Positions 55,202-63,662 of a stretch of DNA of 64,000 nucleotides are shown here, in pieces. Position numbers and translations under genes: made by a program. Positions within the stretch are counted from its first letter, which is position 1. Every line of letters begins with the position of its first letter. The stretch is from Streptomyces sp. BK208. GTDB lineage: Bacteria > Actinomycetota > Actinomycetes > Streptomycetales > Streptomycetaceae. The DNA lies in contig NZ_SOAV01000003.1 in the NCBI RefSeq assembly GCF_004364245.1, positions 124,001 to 188,000 of the forward strand, read 5' to 3'. The notes under the pieces were generated by a model. It saw only the letters and a list, made by a program, of their open reading frames with translations, ran no database searches and was not told the DNA's origin.

Positions 55202-55618
55202 ATGCGCCGACGGCTCGCGACCGTGCTCACCGTCCTGCTGACGCTCCTGCTGCCCCTGTTCCAGGCCGGACCCGGGGCCGACGCGCACGCCGGTGACCAC
55301 ACCGGGCACGCCGGTGCCCTGGCGGTGGCGGGCGCCACCGCCGTACCGCACCCCGCCCCGGACCTCCACATGGACGACGGGTGCGCACCGGACTGCGCCG
55401 TGCAGCCCCGGGCCCGGCACGACCAGCCCGCCGAGCGCCCCGCGGCACCGGATCAGCCCGCGGCCGCCCCTTCACGGGGTGCGGGCGCCGTCCCCGCCTC
55501 CCGCACCCGGGCCCCGGCCGGGTCCGGCCCGGTGCCGGCCTCCCCCGGCCGTACGAGCCACGACAGCGGCCGGGCGCCTCCCGTCTCCTCCGGCATCCGA
55601 GACACCGCACACCCCTGA
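55202..55618 (+). CDS. Small secreted His-rich protein
   Basis: 138 residues. Signal peptide (RRRLATVLTVLLTLLLPLFQ), then a His/Asp/Cys stretch (DAHAGDHTGHAG, PHPAPDLHMDDGCAPDCAVQ) that could bind metal, then a Pro/Ala/Ser-rich tail. ATG after AAAGGGG. Immediately upstream of the secDF fusion on the same strand. No recognised family; could be an exported metal-binding peptide. Confidence 0.55.
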   Translation: MRRRLATVLTVLLTLLLPLFQAGPGADAHAGDHTGHAGALAVAGATAVPHPAPDLHMDDGCAPDCAVQPRARHDQPAERPAAPDQPAAAPSRGAGAVPASRTRAPAGSGPVPASPGRTSHDSGRAPPVSSGIRDTAHP

Positions 55619-55680
55619 CCCCCACCTTCTTCCGCCGCGGCCGCGCTCGGCCGCCGCCGCGGCATGCCCGCCGGAGGCCC

Positions 55681-58116
55681 GTGTTGAACCGCTCCCGCCC
55701 CCCTTCCCGCCCCCGTCCGCGGTCGCGGTCCCGTGCCCGCGAGGTCCGTGCGCTCGCCGCGCTCGCCGTGCTGGCCGTGTCCGTGGCCATCGCCCTGACC
55801 ATGCCGGTCCGGCTCGGGCTCGACCTGCGCGGCGGTACCCAGATCGTGCTGGAGACCCGGCCGACGGAGACCGCCGAGGCCGGCCGGGAGGCCACCGACC
55901 GGACCGTGGAGGTGCTGCGCGGCCGCATCGACGCCCTCGGCGTCGCCGAACCGACCATCGTCCGCTCCGGTGAGAACCGCGTCGTCGTCGAGCTGCCGGG
56001 CGTGCAGGACCCGAAGAAGGCCGCCGACGTACTGGGCCGCACCGCGCAGCTCACCGTCCACCCGGTGCTCGGTCCGGCCGAGCAGCCGTCCGGCCGGACC
56101 GGCGAGGGCGGCGCGGCAGGCCGCAGCGGCGGCACCGGCGCACCGGGTGAAGCCGGCGAGAACGGCGAGCGGGTGCTGCCGGACGAGTCCGGGCAGTCGC
56201 TGCGGCTGGCGGACGCCGCGCTGACCGGGCAGGACGTCAAGGGCGCCGACGCCCGCTTCGACCAGCAGAGCGGCGCGGGCTGGCACGTCACCGTCGACTT
56301 CGGGGACGCCGGCAGCGACCGGTGGGCCCGGGTGACCGGCGAGGCGGCCTGTCATCCGGCCGGTGATCCCCGGCGCCGGGTCGCCGTCGTGCTCGACGAC
56401 AAGATCATTTCCTCGCCGCAGGTCGACCCGTCCGTGTCCTGCGGGGCGGGCATCGCCGGCGGCTCCACCCGGATCACCGGTTCCTTCGACGACGCGGAGG
56501 CCCGCGAGCTGGCCCTGCTCGTCGAGGGCGGCGCCCTGCCCGTGCCGGTCGAGACCGTCGAGCAGCGCACCATCGGCGCCACCCTGGGCGACGAGGCGGT
56601 CTCGGCCGGCACCCGGGCCGCCGTCATCGGCACCGCCCTGACCGCGCTGTTCATCGTCGTCGTCTACCGGCTGATGGGCGCGCTGGCGACCGTGGCGCTG
56701 CTCTGCTACGGCCTGATCTCCTACGCCGCCCTGGCCGCGGTCGGCGCGACCCTGACGCTGCCCGGCCTCGCCGGCTTCGTGCTGGCCATCGGCATGGCGG
56801 TGGACGCCAACGTCCTCGTCTTCGAACGGGCCCGCGAGGAACAGGCGGCCCGCGCGCGTCCGAGTACCCGGTCGGCGCTGACCACCGGTTTCCGCGGCGC
56901 CTTCAGCGCGATCGCCGACTCCAACGTCACCACCCTGATCGCCGCCGCCCTGCTCTTCTTCCTGGCCTCCGGCCCGGTCAAGGGCTTCGGCGTCACCCTC
57001 GGCATCGGTGTCCTGGCCTCGATGGTCAGCGCGCTGGTGATCACCCGGGTACTGGCCGAGTACGCCGTGGGCCGCCCGGCGGTCCTCCGGCGTCCCCACG
57101 TCACCGGCATCTCGTCCACCGGCCCGGTCCGGGACGCCCTGCTGCGCCGCGACCCGTTCCTGATGCGCCGGCCGCGCCGCTGGCTGGCGGCCTCGCTGGC
57201 CGTCCTCGTGGCGGCGGGCTCCGGCATCCTGGTGCGCGGCCTCGACTTCGGCATCGAGTTCACCGGCGGGCGGCTCATCGAGTACTCCACCGCCGTACAG
57301 GTCGACCCGGACCGGGCCCGCGACGCCCTCGCCGACGCGGGCCTGCCGCGCGCCGTCGTCCAGTCCTCCGGCGACGGCGACCTCACGGTGCGCACGCAGG
57401 AGCTGACCGACGCCGAGGCGGCGGAAGTCACCGGGGTCGTCGCCGGGCTGGGCGGCGAGACCGAGAAGGCCCGCGACGAACTGATCGGCCCGAGCCTCGG
57501 CGCGGAGCTGCGCCGGGACGCGCTGATCGCCCTCGGGCTGGCGCTGGCCGCCCAGTTGGCGTACCTCGCCGCCAGGTTCCGGCTGCTGTTCGGCACCGCC
57601 GCGGTCGGCGCGCTCGCCCACGACGTGGTGATCCTGGTCGGGGTGTTCGCCTGGCTGGGCAAACCGGTCGACGGGGTGTTCCTGGCCGCGCTGCTGACCG
57701 TGATCGGCTACTCGGTCAACGACTCGGTGGTCCTCTTCGACCGCGTGCGGGAGCTGCTGCGCCGGGAGCGGACGTCACCGTTCGCCCGGCTGACCAACGA
57801 CGCGATCCTGCAGACCCTGCCGCGCACGGTCAACACGGGCATGGGCGCATTGCTCATCCTCGCCTCGCTGGCCGTCCTCGCCGACGACTCGCTGACCGAC
57901 TTCGCGCTCGCGCTGCTGATCGGCGTGGTGGTCGGGACGTACTCCTCGGTCCTCACCGCCGCTCCGCTCGCCGTCGAGCTGCACGGACGCGGGGCGCGGT
58001 CCCGCTCCGCGCGCGGCAGGGGCGGCGCGGACCGCGGCAGGGAGGGGACGGGGAAGGCCGGCCGGGCCGGCAAGCGGACGCCCGCGGGCCGCACCGAACG
58101 GCGGGAGGTGCCGTAG
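55681..58116 (+). CDS. secDF: SecD-SecF fusion protein translocase subunit
   Basis: 811 residues, 12 predicted membrane segments. SecD half: LGLDLRGGTQIVLETRP, the D1 motif, a P1-type periplasmic domain with ITGSFDDAEARELALLVEGG, and GMAVDANVLVFERAREE (the conserved Asp used in proton-driven export). SecF half: LDFGIEFTGGRLIEYST and IGYSVNDSVVLFDRVRELLR. Aids release of exported proteins. Most Streptomyces also carry separate secD and secF, so this is probably an extra paralogue. GTG 55681 after GGAGG (3-nt spacing); TTG 55684 is an alternative. Confidence 0.9.
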   Translation: MLNRSRPPSRPRPRSRSRAREVRALAALAVLAVSVAIALTMPVRLGLDLRGGTQIVLETRPTETAEAGREATDRTVEVLRGRIDALGVAEPTIVRSGENRVVVELPGVQDPKKAADVLGRTAQLTVHPVLGPAEQPSGRTGEGGAAGRSGGTGAPGEAGENGERVLPDESGQSLRLADAALTGQDVKGADARFDQQSGAGWHVTVDFGDAGSDRWARVTGEAACHPAGDPRRRVAVVLDDKIISSPQVDPSVSCGAGIAGGSTRITGSFDDAEARELALLVEGGALPVPVETVEQRTIGATLGDEAVSAGTRAAVIGTALTALFIVVVYRLMGALATVALLCYGLISYAALAAVGATLTLPGLAGFVLAIGMAVDANVLVFERAREEQAARARPSTRSALTTGFRGAFSAIADSNVTTLIAAALLFFLASGPVKGFGVTLGIGVLASMVSALVITRVLAEYAVGRPAVLRRPHVTGISSTGPVRDALLRRDPFLMRRPRRWLAASLAVLVAAGSGILVRGLDFGIEFTGGRLIEYSTAVQVDPDRARDALADAGLPRAVVQSSGDGDLTVRTQELTDAEAAEVTGVVAGLGGETEKARDELIGPSLGAELRRDALIALGLALAAQLAYLAARFRLLFGTAAVGALAHDVVILVGVFAWLGKPVDGVFLAALLTVIGYSVNDSVVLFDRVRELLRRERTSPFARLTNDAILQTLPRTVNTGMGALLILASLAVLADDSLTDFALALLIGVVVGTYSSVLTAAPLAVELHGRGARSRSARGRGGADRGREGTGKAGRAGKRTPAGRTERREVP

Positions 58117-58125
58117 CGTCCGCGT

Positions 58126-58941
58126 TCAGCGGGTGCCCGGGAAGTGGTCCGCCACCAGGGCCCGCACCGCGTCCCGGTCGCCGGCGATGAGCGCGTCGAG
58201 CAGCGCCGTGTGCTCGTGCGCGTCGGCGACCAGGTCGGCCCGCCCCCGTGCGGAGGGCGAGCCGGCCGGCGGCCACTGGGCACGGCGGTGCACGTCCGCG
58301 GCGACCCGGACGAGCTGTTCGTTGCCCGCCAGGGAGAGCACCGCGCGGTGGAAGGCGCGGTCGGCCTCGGCATAGGTCGCCGGGCAGCCCGAGGACGCGG
58401 CGCGGACGGTGGCCTCGGCGAGGGGGCGCAGCTCCGCCCAGCGCTCGGCGGGCACCGTACCGGCGAGCCGCAGCCACACCGGGGCCTCGATCAGGGCCCG
58501 GACCTCGGCCAGCTCGGCCAGCTCCCGGCCGCCGCGCTCGACGACGCGGAAACCGCGGTTGGGGACGACCTCGACGGCTCCCTCCAGGGCGAGCTGCTGC
58601 ATGGCCTCCCGTACGGGGGTGGCCGAGACGCCGAACCGCTCGCCGAGCACGGGCGCCGAGTACACCTCGCCGGGCCGCAGGTCACCGGTGGCCAGCGCGG
58701 AGCGGAGGGCGTCGAGGATCTGCCCGCGCACGGAGGAACGCCGGACGAGGCCGCGCGGGCGCGGTGCGTGTGGTTCGCCGTGGGTGTGCTCACCGCGCGC
58801 CGCGCCGTCCGCCTCCCCGGCGCCGCGCGCCCGGCCGAGGGCCGGCGCCCGGTCCGCCGCTCCCGGCTGCGCCGGGATCCGCACCGCGTCGGCCGCCGTG
58901 CCCGCACCCGCTCCTGCGGCGCTCTGCGCGCTGTGCTCCAC
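58126..58941 (-). CDS. GntR-family (FadR/FCD) transcriptional regulator
   Basis: 271 residues. N-terminal winged helix (SVRGQILDALRSALATGDLR, LGERFGVSATPVREAMQQLA) and a C-terminal FCD-like ligand domain (LAEVRALIEAPVWLRLAGTV, EADRAFHRAVLSLAGNEQLV, DAHEHTALLDALIAGDRDAV). The first about 65 residues are low-complexity. GTG start after GGAGG. Convergent with secDF, divergent from the FhuF-like gene. Confidence 0.87.
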   Translation of the reverse strand: MEHSAQSAAGAGAGTAADAVRIPAQPGAADRAPALGRARGAGEADGAARGEHTHGEPHAPRPRGLVRRSSVRGQILDALRSALATGDLRPGEVYSAPVLGERFGVSATPVREAMQQLALEGAVEVVPNRGFRVVERGGRELAELAEVRALIEAPVWLRLAGTVPAERWAELRPLAEATVRAASSGCPATYAEADRAFHRAVLSLAGNEQLVRVAADVHRRAQWPPAGSPSARGRADLVADAHEHTALLDALIAGDRDAVRALVADHFPGTR

Positions 58942-59054
58942 GGGTCCTCCTGCGGGACGTGTCGGTACTTGAGGTCATTACGGCGGGTTGTCACCTGTCC
59001 GTCAAGCACCATAAGCGCAGGGGGGCCGCCGGTTCACATCCCGAGGATCTTGGG

Positions 59055-59073
59055 TAAGGTAAGGCTTACCTTT
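59055..59073 (+). promoter_or_regulatory. Iron box (DmdR/IdeR-type operator)
   Basis: The 17-bp perfect palindrome AAGGTAAG-G-CTTACCTT (59056-59072) within the sequence matches the actinobacterial iron-box consensus. It overlaps a TAAGGT -10-like sequence 40-55 bp before the FhuF-like gene, so iron-loaded DmdR1-type repressor would block the promoter. Confidence 0.85.
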
Positions 59074-59110
59074 AAGAGCCCGTTGACCCGACGTGGATCG
59101 GTGGTCCCGC

Positions 59111-59956
59111 ATGCCTGTCGCCCGTACGGCCTTCACGGACGCCTACGCGCGCCTGTCCGAGGTCCTCCCCGGGCTCGGCGTCACCGAACTGGACGCGGCC
59201 GACCCCGACCCGAGCGGCGACGGCTGGGTCTCGGCCGCCTCGCTCGCCGCGGGCGGCGAGGAGCTGGCGGCGTTCCTCGCCCAGGACGAGGCCCAGGTGC
59301 TGCGGGACTACGGGCAGCGGGCCCGGCCGGACGTGATCGCGAGCTTCGGCCTGCACCGGTACGCGTGGCCGGCCTGCCTGATGATCACCGTGCCGTGGTT
59401 CCTGCACCGCCGCGTGCCCCGCCTCCCCGCGGCCCACGTGTCCTACGACCGTACGGCCGCCGGACTCCCGCTCGGCCTGATGGCCGTGCGCCCCGCTTCC
59501 TTCGCCTGCCTGCCCGGCGATCCGGCCGCCGGTCTGCCCGGTGCCCGGGTGGTCGCCGACGAGGAGGCGCTGCGCGCCGAGGTGCGGGCCGCGGCCGCCG
59601 AGCACCTCGAGCCGGTGCTGGCCGGATTCGGCCCCCGCATGCGACGCCGCGGACGCGCCCTGTGGGGCATGGCGACCGACGAGGTCGTCGAGGGGCTGTG
59701 GTACGTCGCCCATCTGCTCGGCGAGCAGGAGCGGGCACGGCACGAGCTGGAGCTGCTGCTGCCGGGCGCGACCAAGCCGTACGTCGGGGACGCGGCGTTC
59801 CGCGAGCTGAAGGGACCGGACGGCACGCCGCTGCACACCCGGGACCGGGCGAGCTGCTGCATGTTCTACACCCTGCGTCCCGAGGACACCTGCGCCACCT
59901 GCCCGCGGACCTGTGACGCGGACCGCGTCGACAAGCTGCTCGCCACGGCGGGCTGA
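59111..59956 (+). CDS. FhuF-like ferric-siderophore reductase (2Fe-2S)
   Basis: 281 residues. The C-terminal cluster-binding motif C-C-x10-C-x2-C is present: ASCCMFYTLRPEDTCATCPR. The domain before it (LMITVPWFLHRRVPRLPAAH, LWGMATDEVVEGLWYVAHLL) matches FhuF-type siderophore iron reductases, which release iron in the cytoplasm. ATG 59111 preceded by GGTGG; GTG 59093 is an alternative. Expression should rise in iron starvation because of the iron box upstream. Confidence 0.83.
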   Translation: MPVARTAFTDAYARLSEVLPGLGVTELDAADPDPSGDGWVSAASLAAGGEELAAFLAQDEAQVLRDYGQRARPDVIASFGLHRYAWPACLMITVPWFLHRRVPRLPAAHVSYDRTAAGLPLGLMAVRPASFACLPGDPAAGLPGARVVADEEALRAEVRAAAAEHLEPVLAGFGPRMRRRGRALWGMATDEVVEGLWYVAHLLGEQERARHELELLLPGATKPYVGDAAFRELKGPDGTPLHTRDRASCCMFYTLRPEDTCATCPRTCDADRVDKLLATAG

Positions 59957-60231
59957 CGGACGGTCAGCGGAGCCGGGATCGTCGACTAGGATCGGCGACG
60001 CTGTTTCACAACCTCCCCACGCGTCGCGGCAACTTTCCGCCGAACCACTCGTACGGGTAGTCTTATTCGAACTCAACTCCCGCCCGTCATGCGGCAGTTC
60101 GAGCAGAATGCCGCCCGGGGTACCCCCCTCGCACCTCCTTGGCGGCCTCTTGCCTCGAAACCCCCTGAGGGCCGCCGGGTTTGGGCCACCATGGCGGGCG
60201 TTACGCCCTATCCCACTGCAAGGGACCCCAG

Positions 60232-61293
60232 ATGAGATTGACCGACATATCGCTGAACTGGCTGCTTCCGGGCGCCGTGCTGCTCCTGGGCATGCTGGCG
60301 GCGGTGGCGGTGCTGGCGCGCGGCAAGCGTTCCCCGGGGAAGGACGCGGGCGCGGACGACTCGTGGGAGCGCATGGAGGAGCGCCGCCGTCGCAAGGAGG
60401 CCCTCTACGGCACCTTCTCCTACGTCCTGCTCTTCTGCTGTGCCGCGGTCGCCGCGGCGCTCTCCTTCCACGGTCTGGTCGGCTTCGGCGAGCAGAACCT
60501 CGGCCTGAGCGACGGCTGGCAGTACCTGGTCCCGTTCGGGCTCGACGGTGCGGCGATGTTCTGCTCCGTCCTCGCGGTGCGCGAGGCCAGCCACGGCGAC
60601 GCGGCGCTCGGCTCGCGGATACTCGTGTGGGCCTTCGCGTTCGCCGCGGCCTGGTTCAACTGGGTGCACGCGCCGCGCGGTCTGGGGCACGCGGGTGCCC
60701 CGCACTTCTTCGCGGGCATGTCCCTCTCGGCTGCGGTGCTCTTCGACCGGGCCCTGAAGCAGACCCGCCGGGCCGCGCTGCGCGAGCAGGGCCTGGTGCC
60801 CCGCCCGCTGCCGCAGATCCGCATGGTCCGCTGGCTGCGCGCTCCCCGGGAGACGTACCGCGCCTGGTCGTTGATGCTCCTGGAGGGGGTGCGCAGTCTG
60901 GACGAGGCCGTCGAGGAGGTACGCGACGACCGGCGTCAGAAGGAGGAGAAGAAGCTGCGGCGGCGCGAGCAGGAGCGGCTGGAGCGGGCGCAGCTCAAGG
61001 CGATCAGCCGCGGGCACGGCCACCGCGGCTTCCCGGGCCGCGGCCGACAGGTCGAGGTCGAGGTGCAGCAGGTCGAGCGGGGCTCGGAACGCGCCACCGC
61101 GGAGCCTGCCATAGCGGCCCCGGAGCAGCTGCCCGCAGCGACCCGGCGTCCCTCCCTGCAGCCCGTGCGCAGCGGGGCTGAGCAGCCGGCCGTGGAGACC
61201 GTCGACCTCACCGCCGAGGACGACACCCAGGCCCTGCCCCGTCTGGACTCCCTGGAGCGCAAGCTCAAGGATCTGGAGCAGCAGTTCGGTTAG
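60232..61293 (+). CDS. DUF2637 membrane protein (SpdB-like)
   Basis: 353 residues. About five hydrophobic segments in the first 180 residues (AVLLLGMLAAVAVLA, VLLFCCAAVAAALSFHGLVG, YLVPFGLDGAAMFCSVLAV, VWAFAFAAAWFNWVHAP), followed by a charged coiled-coil region rich in Glu/Arg/Lys and an acidic C-terminus. The DUF2637 fold is shared with plasmid-spread (SpdB) and related proteins of Streptomyces. ATG 60232 is chosen over an upstream TTG. Role unknown; possibly mycelial or conjugal. Confidence 0.72.
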   Translation: MRLTDISLNWLLPGAVLLLGMLAAVAVLARGKRSPGKDAGADDSWERMEERRRRKEALYGTFSYVLLFCCAAVAAALSFHGLVGFGEQNLGLSDGWQYLVPFGLDGAAMFCSVLAVREASHGDAALGSRILVWAFAFAAAWFNWVHAPRGLGHAGAPHFFAGMSLSAAVLFDRALKQTRRAALREQGLVPRPLPQIRMVRWLRAPRETYRAWSLMLLEGVRSLDEAVEEVRDDRRQKEEKKLRRREQERLERAQLKAISRGHGHRGFPGRGRQVEVEVQQVERGSERATAEPAIAAPEQLPAATRRPSLQPVRSGAEQPAVETVDLTAEDDTQALPRLDSLERKLKDLEQQFG

Positions 61294-61317
61294 ACCGGGG
61301 CGCGACGGGCGGGCCGA

Positions 61318-61357
61318 CGGCCTGAGGCACCGGGGGTCGCCCCGGATCCTCAGGCCG
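61318..61357. terminator. Bidirectional terminator overlapping the RsbW-type stop codon
   Basis: Perfect 10-bp stem (61318-61327 with 61348-61357), 20-nt loop, between convergent genes. One arm includes the stop codon of the minus-strand gene. Confidence 0.8.
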
Positions 61358-61763
61358 CTTCCGTGTCCGCTTCCGCGCCCAGTTCGAACCAGACCGACTT
61401 GCCCACGTCGCAGGGGCGCACCCCCCAGTCGTCGGCGAGCGACTCGACCAGGACCAGTCCTCTGCCGTTGGTGCTCTCCTCCCGCGGGGCACGCGGACGG
61501 GGCTGCCGCCCCCGGCCCACGAAGTCCCGCACCTCGACCCGCAGGGCGCGCGGCCCGACCGTCGCGGTCAGGACGGCGCCCTCGTCGGTGTGCACGAGCG
61601 CGTTGGTCACCAACTCGCTGGTGAGCAGCTCCGCGACCTGTGACTGCCCGGGCCCGCCCCAGTGCCGCAGCAGCTCACGCAGGGCCCGCCGGGCCTCGGG
61701 CACCGCCCGCAGGTCCGCCCGGCCGAGCCGTCGCCTGAGCTGTGGTTCCGCCTGCTCCTTCAT
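61350..61763 (-). CDS. RsbW-type histidine-kinase-like ATPase (anti-sigma factor family)
   Basis: 137 residues, HATPase_c_2. The N-box ELLTSELVTNALVHTDEG and the G-box GRGLVLVESLADDWGV are visible. Streptomyces encodes dozens of such single-domain proteins, some binding anti-sigma antagonists. ATG start; no partner sigma factor gene adjacent. Partner unknown; a PP2C-like phosphatase gene lies 1.9 kb upstream on the same strand. Confidence 0.83.
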   Translation of the reverse strand: MKEQAEPQLRRRLGRADLRAVPEARRALRELLRHWGGPGQSQVAELLTSELVTNALVHTDEGAVLTATVGPRALRVEVRDFVGRGRQPRPRAPREESTNGRGLVLVESLADDWGVRPCDVGKSVWFELGAEADTEAA

Positions 61764-61891
61764 GTCCCCCGTCGGCGCGCTGATGTCGCTTCCCTCCGTC
61801 TGTCCCGCTCGGGTCGAACATCTTCACGGGGGAAGCCTTGCCCGTTCGGGCGCTCGGCAGTCATCCAGTTTCCGGACGATTGTCCGTTCGA

Positions 61892-63634
61892 TCACGGCCG
61901 GGGCACGTTGCGCAGGTTGGAGCGGGCCATCTGGAGCATGCGTCCGACGCCGCCGTCCAGGACGATCTTCGAGGCGGACAGGGCGAATCCGGTGACCATG
62001 TCGGCGCTGATCTTCGGCGGGATGGACAGGGCGTTGGGGTCGGTGACGACGTCGACGAGGGCCGGGCCCTTGTGCTTGAACGCCGCCTTCAGCGCGCCCG
62101 CCAGGTCCTTGGGCTTCTCCACCCGTACACCGAAGGCGCCGCAGGCCTCGGCGACGGCGGCGAAGTCCGGGTTCTTGTTGGCCACGCCGTGCGAGGGCAG
62201 GCCGGCGACGAGCATCTCCAACTCGACCATGCCGAGCGAGGAGTTGTTGAAGAGCACGACCTTCACCGGGAGGTCGTGCTGGACCAGGGTGAGGAAGTCG
62301 CCCATCAGCATGGTGAAGCCGCCGTCGCCTGACATCGACACGACCTGTCGGCGCCGGTCGGTGAACTGGGCGCCGATCGCCATCGGCAGCGCGTTCGCCA
62401 TGGAGCCGTGGGAGAAGGAACCGATGATGCGGCGACGACCGTTGGGCGAGATGTAGCGGGCGGCCCAGACGTTGCACATGCCGGTGTCGACGGTGAACAC
62501 CGCGTCGTCGTCGGCCATCTCGTCCAGCATGGCGGCCACGTACTCGGGGTGGATCGGCACGTGCTTGTCGACCTTGCGGGTGTAGGCCTTGACGACGCCC
62601 TCCAGGGCGTCCGCGTGCTTCTTCAGCATCCGGTCGAGGAAGCGGCGGCTCTTCTTCTCCTTCACCCGCGGGATCAGGCAGCGCAGCGTCTCCCGCGCGT
62701 CGCCCCACACCGCGAGGTCCAGCTTGGAGCGCCGGCCCAGGCGCTCGGGCCGTACGTCGATCTGGGCGATCCGCACGTCGTCCGGCAGGAAGGCGTTGTA
62801 CGGGAAGTCCGTGCCGATCAGGAGCAGCAGGTCGCACTCGTGGGTGGCCTCGTAGGCGGCGCCGTAGCCGAGCAGTCCGCTCATGCCGACGTCGTAGGGG
62901 TTGTCGTACTGGATGAACTCCTTGCCCCGCAGGGCGTGCCCCACCGGTGCCTTGAGCTTCCCGGCGAACTCCATCACCTCGGCGTGCGCGCCGGCGGTGC
63001 CGCTGCCGCAGAACAGGGTGACCTTGTCGGCGTCGTCGATCATCCGTACCAGCCGGTCGATCTCCTCGTCGCCGGGGCGGACGGTCGGCCGGGAGGTGAC
63101 GAGGGCCGTCTCGGCGGCCTTCTCCGGGGCGGGCTCGTCCGCGATGTCGCCGGGCAGCGAGACGACGCTGACGCCGCCCTGGCCGACGGCGTGCTGGATG
63201 GCGGTCTGCAGCAGCCTCGGCATCTGCTTCGGGCTGGAGATCAGCTCGCTGTAGTGACTGCACTCGCGGAACAGCTGGTCGGGGTGGGTCTCCTGGAAGA
63301 AGCCCAGGCCGATCTCGCTGGAGGGGATCTGCGAGGCCAGGGCGAGGACGGGGGCCATCGAGCGGTGGGCGTCGTAGAGCCCGTTGATGAGGTGGAGGTT
63401 GCCGGGTCCGCAGGAGCCGGCGCACGCGGCCAGCTTCCCGGTGATCTGGGCCTCCGCTCCGGCGGCGAAGGCGGCTGTCTCCTCGTGCCGCACGTGCACC
63501 CATTCGATGCCGGAGTGGCGGCGCACGGCGTCCACCACCGGGTTGAGGCTGTCCCCCACGACTCCGTAGAGGCGCTCGACCCCGGCGCGGGCGAGGATGT
63601 CGACGAACTGTTCCGCGACGTTCTGTTTGGCCAT
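61892..63634 (-). CDS. PoxB-like thiamine-diphosphate pyruvate oxidase/dehydrogenase
   Basis: 580 residues. ThDP catalytic Glu-51 is in VRHEETAAFAAGAE (compare Val-51 in gcl of this window); the ThDP-binding GDGGFTMLMGDFLTLVQHDL..NNSS motif is near residue 450. Layout and length match pyruvate:quinone oxidoreductase and pyruvate oxidase. ATG (MAKQNVAEQFVDILARAG) has little ribosome binding sequence before it. Single gene. Substrate could also be another 2-oxo acid. Confidence 0.85.
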   Translation of the reverse strand: MAKQNVAEQFVDILARAGVERLYGVVGDSLNPVVDAVRRHSGIEWVHVRHEETAAFAAGAEAQITGKLAACAGSCGPGNLHLINGLYDAHRSMAPVLALASQIPSSEIGLGFFQETHPDQLFRECSHYSELISSPKQMPRLLQTAIQHAVGQGGVSVVSLPGDIADEPAPEKAAETALVTSRPTVRPGDEEIDRLVRMIDDADKVTLFCGSGTAGAHAEVMEFAGKLKAPVGHALRGKEFIQYDNPYDVGMSGLLGYGAAYEATHECDLLLLIGTDFPYNAFLPDDVRIAQIDVRPERLGRRSKLDLAVWGDARETLRCLIPRVKEKKSRRFLDRMLKKHADALEGVVKAYTRKVDKHVPIHPEYVAAMLDEMADDDAVFTVDTGMCNVWAARYISPNGRRRIIGSFSHGSMANALPMAIGAQFTDRRRQVVSMSGDGGFTMLMGDFLTLVQHDLPVKVVLFNNSSLGMVELEMLVAGLPSHGVANKNPDFAAVAEACGAFGVRVEKPKDLAGALKAAFKHKGPALVDVVTDPNALSIPPKISADMVTGFALSASKIVLDGGVGRMLQMARSNLRNVPRP

Positions 63635-63662
63635 GGGTCCAGCTATGCCACAGCGAGCGGCC

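Noticed and set aside
60181..60231. TTG start giving a 370-residue DUF2637 protein
   Set aside because: The extra 17 residues have no hydrophobic or family character, and an ATG follows AGGGACCCCAG.
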